DNA from: JBARRS01 sp049644345
Lineage (GTDB): Bacteria > Actinomycetota > Thermoleophilia > Gaiellales > Gaiellaceae
Assembly: GCA_049644345.1 (NCBI GenBank)
Contig: JBARRS010000019.1
Span: 1 to 16,517, forward strand
Reading direction: 5' to 3'
DNA length: 16,517 nucleotides
Made by a program: the position numbers and the translations under genes. Below are positions 1 through 6,533 of the stretch, one piece after another (within the stretch, counting starts at the first letter, position 1; each line of letters begins with the position of its first letter). The notes beneath the pieces are model-generated. The model did not search any database. It was not told the origin of the DNA and worked only from the letters and a program-made list of their open reading frames with translations.

Positions 1-488
1 TCGTCGACCATCAGCGCGCCCTTGTAGGCCATGAAGAGCTTGTAGGAGGTGACGCCCTGGTCCGGTAGCGAGGCGAGCTCCTCGAGCGTGCCGCCCTCGG
101 CGAGGTCGGTGACGGCCATGTGGAAGCCGTTGTCGATCAGCGCCTTGCCCTCACGCTTTCCGTGCCACTCCTCGAGTGCCTCGCCGAAGCTCATTCCCTT
201 CGGCTGGATCACGAAGTCGACGTGGCAGGTCGTGCCGCCGAATGCTGCCGAGGTCTGGCCCGACTCGAAGTCGTCGATCGTGACCGTGCCGCCGAACGGC
301 ATGTCCAAATGCGTGTGGGGGTCGACGCCGCCCGGGAGCACGTACTTGCCGGTCGCGTCGACGACCTTGTCTGCGACCACGTCGAGCGACTCGCCGATCA
401 GCGTGATCCGCTCCTCCTCGGCGAAGACGTCGGCGACGTAGTCATCCGCGGCGGTGACGATCCGGCCGCCCTTGATCAGGATCGACAT
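1..488 (-). CDS. hydA: Dihydropyrimidinase / D-hydantoinase, N-terminal part (cut by window edge)
   Basis: This is a cyclic amidohydrolase that opens the ring of 5,6-dihydropyrimidines or hydantoins to give N-carbamoyl amino acids in the cytoplasm. About 162 residues are visible, roughly a third of the usual 460-480, and the rest lies beyond base 1. The metal motif GVDPHTHLDM gives His58 and His60. SYKLFMAYKG gives Lys150, the lysine carboxylated in this family, and Tyr155, the tyrosine that stabilises the transition state. These numbers match those of characterised D-hydantoinases. The ATG at 488 has a GAAGGAGA ribosome site just upstream. The gene lies about 65 bp after the substrate-binding protein gene on the same strand and looks like the last visible member of that transport operon. 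Dihydropyrimidinase and hydantoinase cannot be separated by sequence. The beta-ureidopropionase-type hydrolase across the divergent promoter fits either pathway. Confidence 0.93.
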   Translation of the reverse strand, partial: MSILIKGGRIVTAADDYVADVFAEEERITLIGESLDVVADKVVDATGKYVLPGGVDPHTHLDMPFGGTVTIDDFESGQTSAAFGGTTCHVDFVIQPKGMSFGEALEEWHGKREGKALIDNGFHMAVTDLAEGGTLEELASLPDQGVTSYKLFMAYKGALMVD

Positions 489-514
489 GTCTTCTCCTTC
501 GCTTCCTCGAGCAG

Positions 515-545
515 ACGCGGGGGCGCCGGGAAGGCGCCCCCGCGT
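515..545 (-). terminator. Perfect 13-bp GC hairpin between the substrate-binding protein gene and hydA
   Basis: The arms ACGCGGGGGCGCC (515-527) and GGCGCCCCCGCGT (533-545) are perfectly complementary around a 5-nt loop. The hairpin begins 8 nt past the stop codon at 554-556 and ends about 26 nt before the hydA start. No T-run follows on the minus strand, so a classical intrinsic terminator is not proven. It may act as a leaky terminator that lowers hydA expression, or as a 3' stabiliser of the upstream mRNA. The structure is read directly from the sequence; its role is inferred. Confidence 0.65.
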
Positions 546-553
546 GCCGTCGC

Positions 554-1675
554 TTACTTCCCTCCGGGGGTCACGTGGACGACGGCCGGCTTCCAGTGCA
601 AGCCGTACACGTCGATCCCCTTCTTCTTCAGCGCGGCCACCGCTGCCTTCGCTAGATCGGCGCGGTACCAGGTCCCCGGCTGCTTCGTGATCAGCTTGCC
701 CTGAATCGCGACCTTGACGGTCCGCTGAGCCGAGGCCGGATTGATGATCCCGACTCCCAGCGGGGCCGGCCAGATGAGCTTGTTGACCTCGTTCATCTGC
801 CACGTCTGATGACCGCGACCGAGAGCCGAGCCGTTCTTGAGCACGAGGTCGACGCACGCCTTGAGGTGGTCGCGGCAGTAGATCCAGCCCTGGAACGAGG
901 CCTGGAGGAACCGCTTGGCGATGTCCTGGTGCTTCTTGTCCTTGATCCAGCTGTCGCGGACGAAGACCGCATCCTGGAGCATCCCGGTCCCGAGCTTCTC
1001 GTACTTGAAGATGTTCAGGTCCTTGAGCTGGTAGAGCTTGCCCGTCTTCGGGTTCTTCTGCTCGAGCACCTGGGCGAGCTCGTTGTACGTCATCGCCGAA
1101 GCCGCATCGATCTGGTGCGTGACGAACGCCTGCATGTCGAACGGCTGCGCGAAGATCGTCACCTGGCTGCTGTTGCTCGGGTTGATCCCGCATCTCCTCA
1201 GAGCGGCGTATTGCTCGAACTCGTTGCCGTTGATCCAGACGCCAACCTTTTTCCCCTTGAGCTTGCAGAACTGATTGAGGCCGGAGCTCTTCCAGGTCAC
1301 CTCGGTCGTGCCGCTGCGCGTGTAGACCTGGCCGATGTTGGTGATCTTGCCTCCGTGGCCCCGTGTCGAGAGCAGGCTTCCCTGCCAGTCGATGCCGAAC
1401 TCCGCCTGCCCGCTCGCTACGACAACCTCGGGCGTGATGTTCGGACCGCCTACCTTCAGGTTGACGTCTAGGCCGAGCTTGTTGTAGTAGCCCTGGGCCT
1501 TGGCCGCGTAGTAGCCGGCGAACTGTGCCTGGGTCACCCACTTGAGCTGGAGAGTGACCTTGTCCTTCTTGACGCTCGTGCCGCTGCCGCGCGAGGTCGC
1601 GACACCGACCGTCGTCGCGGCTACAGCAGCGAGGACGATCAACCCTCCGAGTGCCTGTTTCCTGCGGACCTTCAT
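554..1675 (-). CDS. ABC transporter substrate-binding protein, NMT1/ThiY (SsuA) type
   Basis: This 373-residue exported binding protein captures the substrate for the importer encoded just upstream. It has a basic N-terminus (MKVRRK) and a hydrophobic stretch at about residues 8-26, which is a signal peptide or anchor without a lipobox cysteine. The first mature segment has LQLKW, then QAQFAGYYAAKAQGYY, then a GLDV strand and VVVASGQAEFGI. This is the hallmark pattern of NMT1/THI5-like proteins, a family that includes ThiY (formylaminopyrimidine) and riboflavin- and sulfonate-binding members. A pyrimidine-like or ureide substrate is inferred from the hydA neighbour. The start has a strong GGGAGGA ribosome site, unlike the coupled transporter genes before it. 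It begins 21 nt after the permease stop. The family is sure; the ligand is not. Confidence 0.9.
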   Translation of the reverse strand: MKVRRKQALGGLIVLAAVAATTVGVATSRGSGTSVKKDKVTLQLKWVTQAQFAGYYAAKAQGYYNKLGLDVNLKVGGPNITPEVVVASGQAEFGIDWQGSLLSTRGHGGKITNIGQVYTRSGTTEVTWKSSGLNQFCKLKGKKVGVWINGNEFEQYAALRRCGINPSNSSQVTIFAQPFDMQAFVTHQIDAASAMTYNELAQVLEQKNPKTGKLYQLKDLNIFKYEKLGTGMLQDAVFVRDSWIKDKKHQDIAKRFLQASFQGWIYCRDHLKACVDLVLKNGSALGRGHQTWQMNEVNKLIWPAPLGVGIINPASAQRTVKVAIQGKLITKQPGTWYRADLAKAAVAALKKKGIDVYGLHWKPAVVHVTPGGK

Positions 1676-1680
1676 TTCGG

Positions 1681-1687
1681 TCCTCCC
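1681..1687 (-). promoter_or_regulatory. Strong ribosome binding site of the NMT1-type binding protein
   Basis: GGGAGGA lies 5 nt before the ATG at 1675. It is the clearest Shine-Dalgarno sequence among the four visible transporter genes of this operon. It fixes the start and suggests that the binding protein is made in excess of the membrane subunits. Confidence 0.7.
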
Positions 1688-1696
1688 TTCCCCGCC

Positions 1697-2464
1697 CTAT
1701 TCCTGATGCCCGCCCAGCACTAGACGCTCGACGACGGCGATCGCTCCGTAGAAGGCGATGCCGAGGATGCTTGCGACCATGATCGCCGCCCACGCCGTCT
1801 CGAAAGCGAAGATCTGTGTGGAGCTATAGATCTTGATGCCGAGCGTGTTTGCCGAGCCTCCGAAAAAATCCCCCACGATCGCGCCGATCATGGCAAGGAC
1901 GCTGGCCACCTTCAAGCCCGTGAAGACGTAGGGCAGCGAGCTCGGCACGCGCACACGCCGGAAGATCTCGACTTCACTCGCCGCGTACGAGCGCATCAGC
2001 TCGATCGAAGAGGGACGCACCGACGTCAGCCCGCGGAGCGTGTTGACCAGCACGGGGAAGAAGCAGAGCACGGCGGCGATCGCGATCTTCGAGGTCGAGC
2101 TGAGCGCGCCGAACCATGTGTTCGCGATCGGGGCGAAGGCGATGATCGGGATCGCATTCGCTGCGACTGCGTAAGGCATGAGGGCCTTTCCAAGCCCCCG
2201 CCAGCGGGCAAGGACAAGCGCGGTCGCGAGGGCGAGACCACAACCGACGCCGAAGCCGCCGAGCGCCTCCTTGAAGGTGAGCCAGCCCTCCTTCCAGAGC
2301 GCAGTCCTGTCGTCCCAGAACGTCGTCGCAACGGCCCAGAACCTCGGGAGCAGGAACTTCTGGATGCCGACAGCGGGCACGAGCCACTGCCAGGCGGCGA
2401 TGCCGAGGCCAAAGACGATCAGGGCCGGCACCCAGTCGCGCACCCGGCGCCCGACTGTTGTCAT
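1697..2464 (-). CDS. ABC transporter permease (SsuC/ThiX/TauC family), second permease
   Basis: This 255-residue inner-membrane subunit belongs to the BPD_transp_1 family and forms the channel of the importer. About six hydrophobic segments are visible. The cytoplasmic coupling loop around residues 155-185 reads ELMRSYAAS, then RVRVPSSLPYVFTGLKVA, the EAA motif of SsuC/ThiX-type permeases. The ATG at 2464 overlaps the ATPase stop (ATGA), which sets the start and implies translational coupling. The reading frame stays open far upstream, to 3160, but that stretch lies over the ATPase gene in another frame and is not used. The operon has a second permease at its head, so the channel is probably a heterodimer. 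Confidence 0.92.
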   Translation of the reverse strand: MTTVGRRVRDWVPALIVFGLGIAAWQWLVPAVGIQKFLLPRFWAVATTFWDDRTALWKEGWLTFKEALGGFGVGCGLALATALVLARWRGLGKALMPYAVAANAIPIIAFAPIANTWFGALSSTSKIAIAAVLCFFPVLVNTLRGLTSVRPSSIELMRSYAASEVEIFRRVRVPSSLPYVFTGLKVASVLAMIGAIVGDFFGGSANTLGIKIYSSTQIFAFETAWAAIMVASILGIAFYGAIAVVERLVLGGHQE

Positions 2465-3300
2465 CGGGATTCCTCCTCGACGATGAGCAGCTCCTCCTCT
2501 GCCTGCGCCTCCTCGTCGACCCGGATCCGACCTGCGGCCAGGCGCTCGCGCACGTCGGTCACGAGCTCGAAGAAGTGCGGCTCCTCGCGGGTGCGCGCGG
2601 TGCGCGGGTAGGGCAGGTCGATCTTCACGATCCCGGAGATGCGCCCGGGCCGAGCCGACATGAGGGCGACTCGCGTCGAGAGGAAGACGGCCTCGGGAAT
2701 CGAGTGCGTGACGAAGACCACGGTCGCGCCGCTCGCCTCCCAGATGCGGAGCAATTCGAGGTTCATGCGCTCGCGCGTCATCTCGTCGAGCGCGCCGAAA
2801 GGCTCGTCCATGAGCAGGATCGCCGGCGAGAAGGAGAGCGCGCGAGCGATCGAGACGCGCTGCTGCATGCCGCCCGAGAGCTGCCACGGGTGGTTGCCCT
2901 CGAAGCCGGTCAGCTCGACGAGCTCGATCAGCTCCTGGACACGCTCGGCGCGGCGCTTCCGGTTCCAGCCGAGCATCTCGAGCGGCAGCGCGATGTTCTT
3001 GCTCACCGTGCGCCAGTCGTACAGCACGGGATCCTGGAAGACGATCCCATAGTCGCGATCGAGCCTGGCCTGGCGCGGGCGTTTTCCGTTCACGACGAGC
3101 TCGCCCGAGGTCGGCTCGATCAGGTCTCCGATCACCCGCAGGAGCGTCGACTTGCCGCACCCTGAAGGGCCGATCAGGGAGACGAACTCGCCGTGACGCA
3201 CCTCGAGGTCGATTCCCTCGAGAGCCGTGACGCCGCCCTTGGCGAACGTCTTACCGACACCGCGCAGCGAAACGACGATGTTGTCCTCGCCCGCGTTCAC
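2461..3300 (-). CDS. ABC transporter ATP-binding protein (SsuB/ThiZ/TauB family)
   Basis: This 279-residue cytoplasmic ATPase drives the importer. It has Walker A GPSGCGKST (44-52), the Q-loop Gln89, the signature LSGGMQQ (141-147), Walker B ILLMDEP (161-167) and the switch His199. All catalytic parts are present. The GTG at 3300 overlaps the stop of the first permease (GTGA). I found no good separate ribosome site, so translation is probably coupled. The last 18 residues (262-279) are strongly acidic, with nine Glu and one Asp in a tail beyond the usual core. The order permease, ATPase, permease, binding protein shows that all four belong to one transporter. Confidence 0.95.
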   Translation of the reverse strand: MNAGEDNIVVSLRGVGKTFAKGGVTALEGIDLEVRHGEFVSLIGPSGCGKSTLLRVIGDLIEPTSGELVVNGKRPRQARLDRDYGIVFQDPVLYDWRTVSKNIALPLEMLGWNRKRRAERVQELIELVELTGFEGNHPWQLSGGMQQRVSIARALSFSPAILLMDEPFGALDEMTRERMNLELLRIWEASGATVVFVTHSIPEAVFLSTRVALMSARPGRISGIVKIDLPYPRTARTREEPHFFELVTDVRERLAAGRIRVDEEAQAEEELLIVEEESR

Positions 3301-4184
3301 GCGAAGTGCTCCGGCGCGCGGCGGACGACGAGCTTCTCTGCGACCACGACGGCCACAAAGAAGACGATCCCGAGCAGCGCGGCGATCACGTTCGTGGCCC
3401 AGAGGTTCTTCGGCTCAGTGATGTAGTACTGGTTGAAGTTGAGGATGGCGCCGCCCAGTCCATCCTGGATTCCGGAGGGCAGCTCGCTGATGATCGCGCC
3501 GACGACGCTGGCCGTCGCGGACACCTTGAGCGCCGCGAAGAGGTAGGGGAGAGAGGCCGGCACGCGCAGCTTCCACAGCACCGCGAAGCGGCTCGCGGCG
3601 TAGGAGCGCATCAGCTCGAGCGACCGTGGGTCGGCGGACTTGAGCCCGCGCAGCGCGTTGATCGTGACCGGGAAGAAGGTCAGGTAGGCGGCCGTCACCG
3701 AGACCGAAACCCAGCCCGTCACGCCCTTGCTGCCGAGGCCGACCACGACCATCGGCGCGATCGCCAGTAGCGGAACCGTCTGCGACGCGACGATGTAGGG
3801 CAAGAACCCTCGCTCCAGGAGCCTCGAGTGCACGAGGACGACGGCGAGCACGAACCCGACCGAGGCGCCGATCGCGAACCCCACGGCTGCTTCCCTCGCC
3901 GTGAAGAGCGCCGAGTTGAAGAGCACGTGGATCAGCAGGGGCCCGTCCACGCGCGACGGCTTGAAGAGCTGCATCAGGATCGCGTGGATGTGCGGCATGC
4001 TCATGTCGTCGACCCTGAACGGCCGTGTCCAGCCGGTCTTGATCCAGATCGCTCGATAGCCCTCCCAGAGCCCCCACAGCCCGCCGAGTACGACGGGGAA
4101 GAGAGCGACCTGGCGCACGCTGCCTGCCCACCTCGTTTCCCGGCCGATCCGCAGCCGGCCTGCCGCGTGAGCGACCGTCGCCAC
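3297..4184 (-). CDS. ABC transporter permease (SsuC/ThiX/TauC family), first permease
   Basis: This 295-residue inner-membrane subunit is the first gene of the minus-strand transport operon. Hydrophobic segment 1 spans about 27-42. A longer loop follows, with the remaining segments from about 93 onward. The EAA coupling loop lies at about 191-215, with ELMRSYAAS and LRVPASLPYLFAALK, very close to the loop of the partner permease. I take the GTG at 4184 as the start because it is the first in-frame start after the intergenic gap. It lacks a Shine-Dalgarno sequence and has a -10-like TACGAA 7 nt upstream, so a leaderless transcript is likely. A start further inside cannot be excluded. The divergent hydrolase gene starts only 32 bp away. 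Confidence 0.9.
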   Translation of the reverse strand: MATVAHAAGRLRIGRETRWAGSVRQVALFPVVLGGLWGLWEGYRAIWIKTGWTRPFRVDDMSMPHIHAILMQLFKPSRVDGPLLIHVLFNSALFTAREAAVGFAIGASVGFVLAVVLVHSRLLERGFLPYIVASQTVPLLAIAPMVVVGLGSKGVTGWVSVSVTAAYLTFFPVTINALRGLKSADPRSLELMRSYAASRFAVLWKLRVPASLPYLFAALKVSATASVVGAIISELPSGIQDGLGGAILNFNQYYITEPKNLWATNVIAALLGIVFFVAVVVAEKLVVRRAPEHFA

Positions 4185-4191
4185 GTGCTAT

Positions 4192-4197
4192 TTCGTA
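4192..4197 (-). promoter_or_regulatory. Candidate -10 element of the hydA transport operon (leaderless)
   Basis: Read on the minus strand this is TACGAA, followed by 7 nt and then the GTG at 4184. This is the spacing expected when transcription starts at the first base of the start codon. It differs from the TAnnnT consensus at the last base. No convincing -35 box is visible. Confidence 0.4.
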
Positions 4198-4209
4198 CCA
4201 CGTTTACGA
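4193..4209. promoter_or_regulatory. 17-bp inverted repeat in the divergent promoter (candidate operator)
   Basis: TCGTA (4193-4197) and TACGA (4205-4209) form perfect arms around a 7-bp spacer in the 32-bp gap between the divergent genes. The arms coincide with the two -10-like hexamers. The symmetry may therefore come simply from two mirrored promoters, or it may be a regulator site covering both. Confidence 0.4.
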
Positions 4210-4210
4210 T
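4205..4210 (+). promoter_or_regulatory. Candidate -10 element of the carbamoyl hydrolase gene (leaderless)
   Basis: TACGAT fits TAnnnT and ends 6 nt before the GTG at 4217, the classic position for a leaderless actinobacterial transcript. No Shine-Dalgarno sequence precedes that GTG, which agrees. No clear -35 box is visible. Confidence 0.5.
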
Positions 4211-4216
4211 CCGCTC

Positions 4217-5461
4217 GTGGCTCTCACTCCGGCTAGTACCGTCGCGGAGCTGCGCGAGCTGCAGCAGCTGACGGGAGACGGGGACGGCGCCCAACGCGTC
4301 GCCTGGACGGAAACCTGGGAGACCGCCCGCGCCTGGCTCCGCGAGAAACTCGCGGGCCTTCCGCTCGAGGAGGAGATCGACGAGGCCGGCAACCAGTGGT
4401 GGACGCTGCGCGGCGGCTCCGGCCGCGCCGTGCTGATCGGCGGCCACATCGACTCGGTCCCGAACGGCGGCTGGCTCGACGGCGCCCTGAACGTGATGGC
4501 CGGTGTCGAGGTGATGCGGCACCTCGCCGAGGACGGCGAGCCTGCGACGACCGTTCGGCTCGTCAACTGGGCCGACGAGGAAGGAGCGCGCTTCGGCCGC
4601 AGCCTGTTCGGCTCGAGCGCCGCTGCGGGCTCGATGTCAGACCAGGACGAGCTGCGCGCGCGAAGGGACGCCGACGGCAATGCGCTGCCGGACATTTTGT
4701 TCGCGCACGGCGTCGAGCTCGACCGCGCGCTCGAGGCTCGGCGGCAACTCGACGGCGCCGCGGCTTACCTCGAGCTCCACATCGAGCAGGGGCCCGTGCT
4801 CGAGTCGATGGACCTGCCGCTCGGCGTCGTTCTCGGCACGTTCGGCGTCGAGCGCCACCAGGTCACGTTCCGCGGCCAGGCCGCGCACGCGGGCTCGACC
4901 CCGATGGACAAGCGTCGCGACGCGCTCGCGGGAGCCGCCAAGCTCGAGCTCGAGATCCGCGAGATCGCCAGACGGATGTCCGGCGGGGCCGTCTGCACGA
5001 TGGGCGGAGTAGTCACCAAGCCCGGGATCGTCACATCCGTCGTCGAGACGGCGGAGTGCCTGCTCGACCAGCGCCATCTCGACGCCGGAAAGCTCGCCGC
5101 GATGCTCGACGAAGCCAAAGAGGCCTCGGAGCGCATTGCCGACGAAGAGAAGATCGAGGTCGAGTGGCTGCGGATCTGGAACATCGAGCCGATCCTGTTC
5201 GACGAGCAGTTGATCGAGCTCGCCGACGAGTCGATCAAAGAAGTCGCCGGCACTTCGTATCGGCTCCCGAGCGGCCCGCTGCACGACGCCGCCGAGGTCT
5301 CGCGCGCCGGCGTTCCCACCGTGATGCTGTTCGTCCAGAGCCTGCGGGGCCTCTCCCACACGAAGCTCGAGGACACGAGGGAGGAACACCTCGAGCTGGC
5401 CGTGGAGGCACTCGACCGACTGGCCTCGAAGACGATCGAGCGGGTCGCGTCCGAGGGGTAG
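4217..5461 (+). CDS. M20-family N-carbamoyl-amino-acid hydrolase (beta-ureidopropionase / allantoate amidohydrolase type)
   Basis: This 414-residue di-zinc amidohydrolase removes the carbamoyl group from ring-opened ureides, giving an amino acid, CO2 and ammonia. The metal ligands are all visible: His77 in GGHIDS, bridging Asp88 in GGWLDG, Glu122 in DEEGARF (with catalytic Glu121), His188 in ELHIEQGP and His381 in GLSHTKLEDT. The dimerisation-domain substrate motif HAGSTPMDKRRDA lies at about 224-236, and SGPLHDAAE at 352-360. The length is normal for the family. It faces the hydA operon across a shared promoter gap, so ring opening by HydA followed by this step is a coherent pathway. Beta-ureidopropionase, L-carbamoylase and allantoate amidohydrolase cannot be told apart from sequence alone. 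The GTG start has no ribosome site and is probably leaderless. Confidence 0.92.
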   Translation: MALTPASTVAELRELQQLTGDGDGAQRVAWTETWETARAWLREKLAGLPLEEEIDEAGNQWWTLRGGSGRAVLIGGHIDSVPNGGWLDGALNVMAGVEVMRHLAEDGEPATTVRLVNWADEEGARFGRSLFGSSAAAGSMSDQDELRARRDADGNALPDILFAHGVELDRALEARRQLDGAAAYLELHIEQGPVLESMDLPLGVVLGTFGVERHQVTFRGQAAHAGSTPMDKRRDALAGAAKLELEIREIARRMSGGAVCTMGGVVTKPGIVTSVVETAECLLDQRHLDAGKLAAMLDEAKEASERIADEEKIEVEWLRIWNIEPILFDEQLIELADESIKEVAGTSYRLPSGPLHDAAEVSRAGVPTVMLFVQSLRGLSHTKLEDTREEHLELAVEALDRLASKTIERVASEG

Positions 5462-5510
5462 AGATTTCGAGGCGTTATGCTCGGTGCCTGCTACCGACCG
5501 GAAGAGGGAA

Positions 5511-6527
5511 ATGCTGAGCTTCGGAGTCACCGTCCTGCCGGATCCGCCGCACGCCCGGCTGGTCGAGTTGCTGCAGCGGGCGGAGGAGAACGGGTTCGAG
5601 TATGGGTGGACCTACGACTCGCACATCCTCTGGCAGGAGTCGTACGCGCTCCTCGCGCTCGCCGCCGCGGCGACCGAGCGGATCAAGCTCGGTCACTGCG
5701 TCACGAATCCGGGCATCCGCGAGCCCACGGTCACGGCGAGCTGGTACGCGACGATGCAGGATGTCTCCAACGGCCGGATGGTCATGGGCATCGGTCGTGG
5801 TGACTCCTCGCGGCGTGTCGTCGGCCTGAAGCCCGTCAGGGTCGACGAGTTCGAGCGCCGGCTGCGGATGATCAAGGAGCTGATGAACGGCCGGAAGGTC
5901 GAGTGGAACGGCAAGGAGCTCGAGCTGACGTGGGTCCGAAAGGAGCTGCCCGAGATCCCGATGCTCGTCGCCGGCTACGGGCCGCGCGCGCTCGGCGTCG
6001 CCGGGCGTGTCGGCGACGGCGTGATCATCCAGCTCGCCGACCCGCAGATCGTCCAATGGATCATGGAGACGGCTCGCAAGGCGGCCGAGGAGGCGGGCCG
6101 GGACCCGGAAGCCCTCGAGTGCATCGTCTGCGCGCCGAGCCACATCTCGGCGGACGTCGCAGACGCGCGCGAGCAGGTGCGCTGGTTCCCAGCGATGGTC
6201 TCCAACCACGTCATGGACCTGATCGAGCGCTACGGGTGGGATTCGGAGATCCCGGCCGCGCTGACGGACTACGTGAAGGCGCGCAAGTTCTACGACTACA
6301 AGGACCACAGCCGGGTCGGCGCGAAGCACGGCGAGTTCGTCAGCGACGAGATCTGCGACCGGTTCTGCGTGCTCGGCACCGCCGAGCAGGCGACGGAGAA
6401 GCTGCGTGAGCTCGAGTCGATCGGCGTCGGCCAGTTCAACATCTACCTCATGACCCAGGGCCAAGAGGAGACGTTGGCCGCCTACGGCAAGGAGATCATT
6501 CCTCAGTTCACGGGCGTCGCCGCCTAA
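5511..6527 (+). CDS. LLM-class F420-dependent oxidoreductase (luciferase-like family)
   Basis: This 338-residue TIM-barrel enzyme is related to methylenetetrahydromethanopterin reductase and bacterial luciferase, and probably uses the deazaflavin F420. The start FGVTVLPDPPHARL, then GWTYDSHILW, the strand IKLGHCVTNPGIREPTVTA, then GRMVMGIGRGDSS and MLVAGYGPRALGVAGRVGDG follow the LLM layout. The protein resembles the subgroup named TIGR03842 (from memory, not searched). I chose the ATG at 5511, preceded by GAAGAGGG, because the family starts near this FGV motif. The GTG at 5484 would add nine unconserved residues. The gene lies 49 bp after the carbamoyl hydrolase stop, so it is probably cotranscribed, although TATGCT at 5476-5481 could be a weak extra -10 box. 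The substrate is unknown; neighbours suggest a pyrimidine, hydantoin or related compound. Confidence 0.88.
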   Translation: MLSFGVTVLPDPPHARLVELLQRAEENGFEYGWTYDSHILWQESYALLALAAAATERIKLGHCVTNPGIREPTVTASWYATMQDVSNGRMVMGIGRGDSSRRVVGLKPVRVDEFERRLRMIKELMNGRKVEWNGKELELTWVRKELPEIPMLVAGYGPRALGVAGRVGDGVIIQLADPQIVQWIMETARKAAEEAGRDPEALECIVCAPSHISADVADAREQVRWFPAMVSNHVMDLIERYGWDSEIPAALTDYVKARKFYDYKDHSRVGAKHGEFVSDEICDRFCVLGTAEQATEKLRELESIGVGQFNIYLMTQGQEETLAAYGKEIIPQFTGVAA

Positions 6528-6533
6528 TGGCCG

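Noticed and set aside
2465..3160. Upstream extension of the second permease frame
   Set aside because: It overlaps the ATPase gene in another frame and is Arg/Ala/Gly-rich nonsense. The ATG at 2464 with the ATGA overlap is the true start.
5484..5510. GTG at 5484 as start of the oxidoreductase
   Set aside because: It adds nine residues with no similarity to the family N-terminus, and the ATG at 5511 has a GAAGAGGG ribosome site.
4637..5530. Minus-strand open frame of 297 codons
   Set aside because: It is antisense to the M20 hydrolase, whose metal ligands are all present on the plus strand.
5475..6464. Minus-strand open frame of 329 codons
   Set aside because: It is antisense to the F420-type oxidoreductase and made of Arg/Leu/Asp/Val-rich sequence without motifs.
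6528..6533. Possible terminator between the convergent oxidoreductase and collagen-like genes
   Set aside because: The two stop codons are only 6 bp apart and I found no convincing hairpin in or just beyond the gap.
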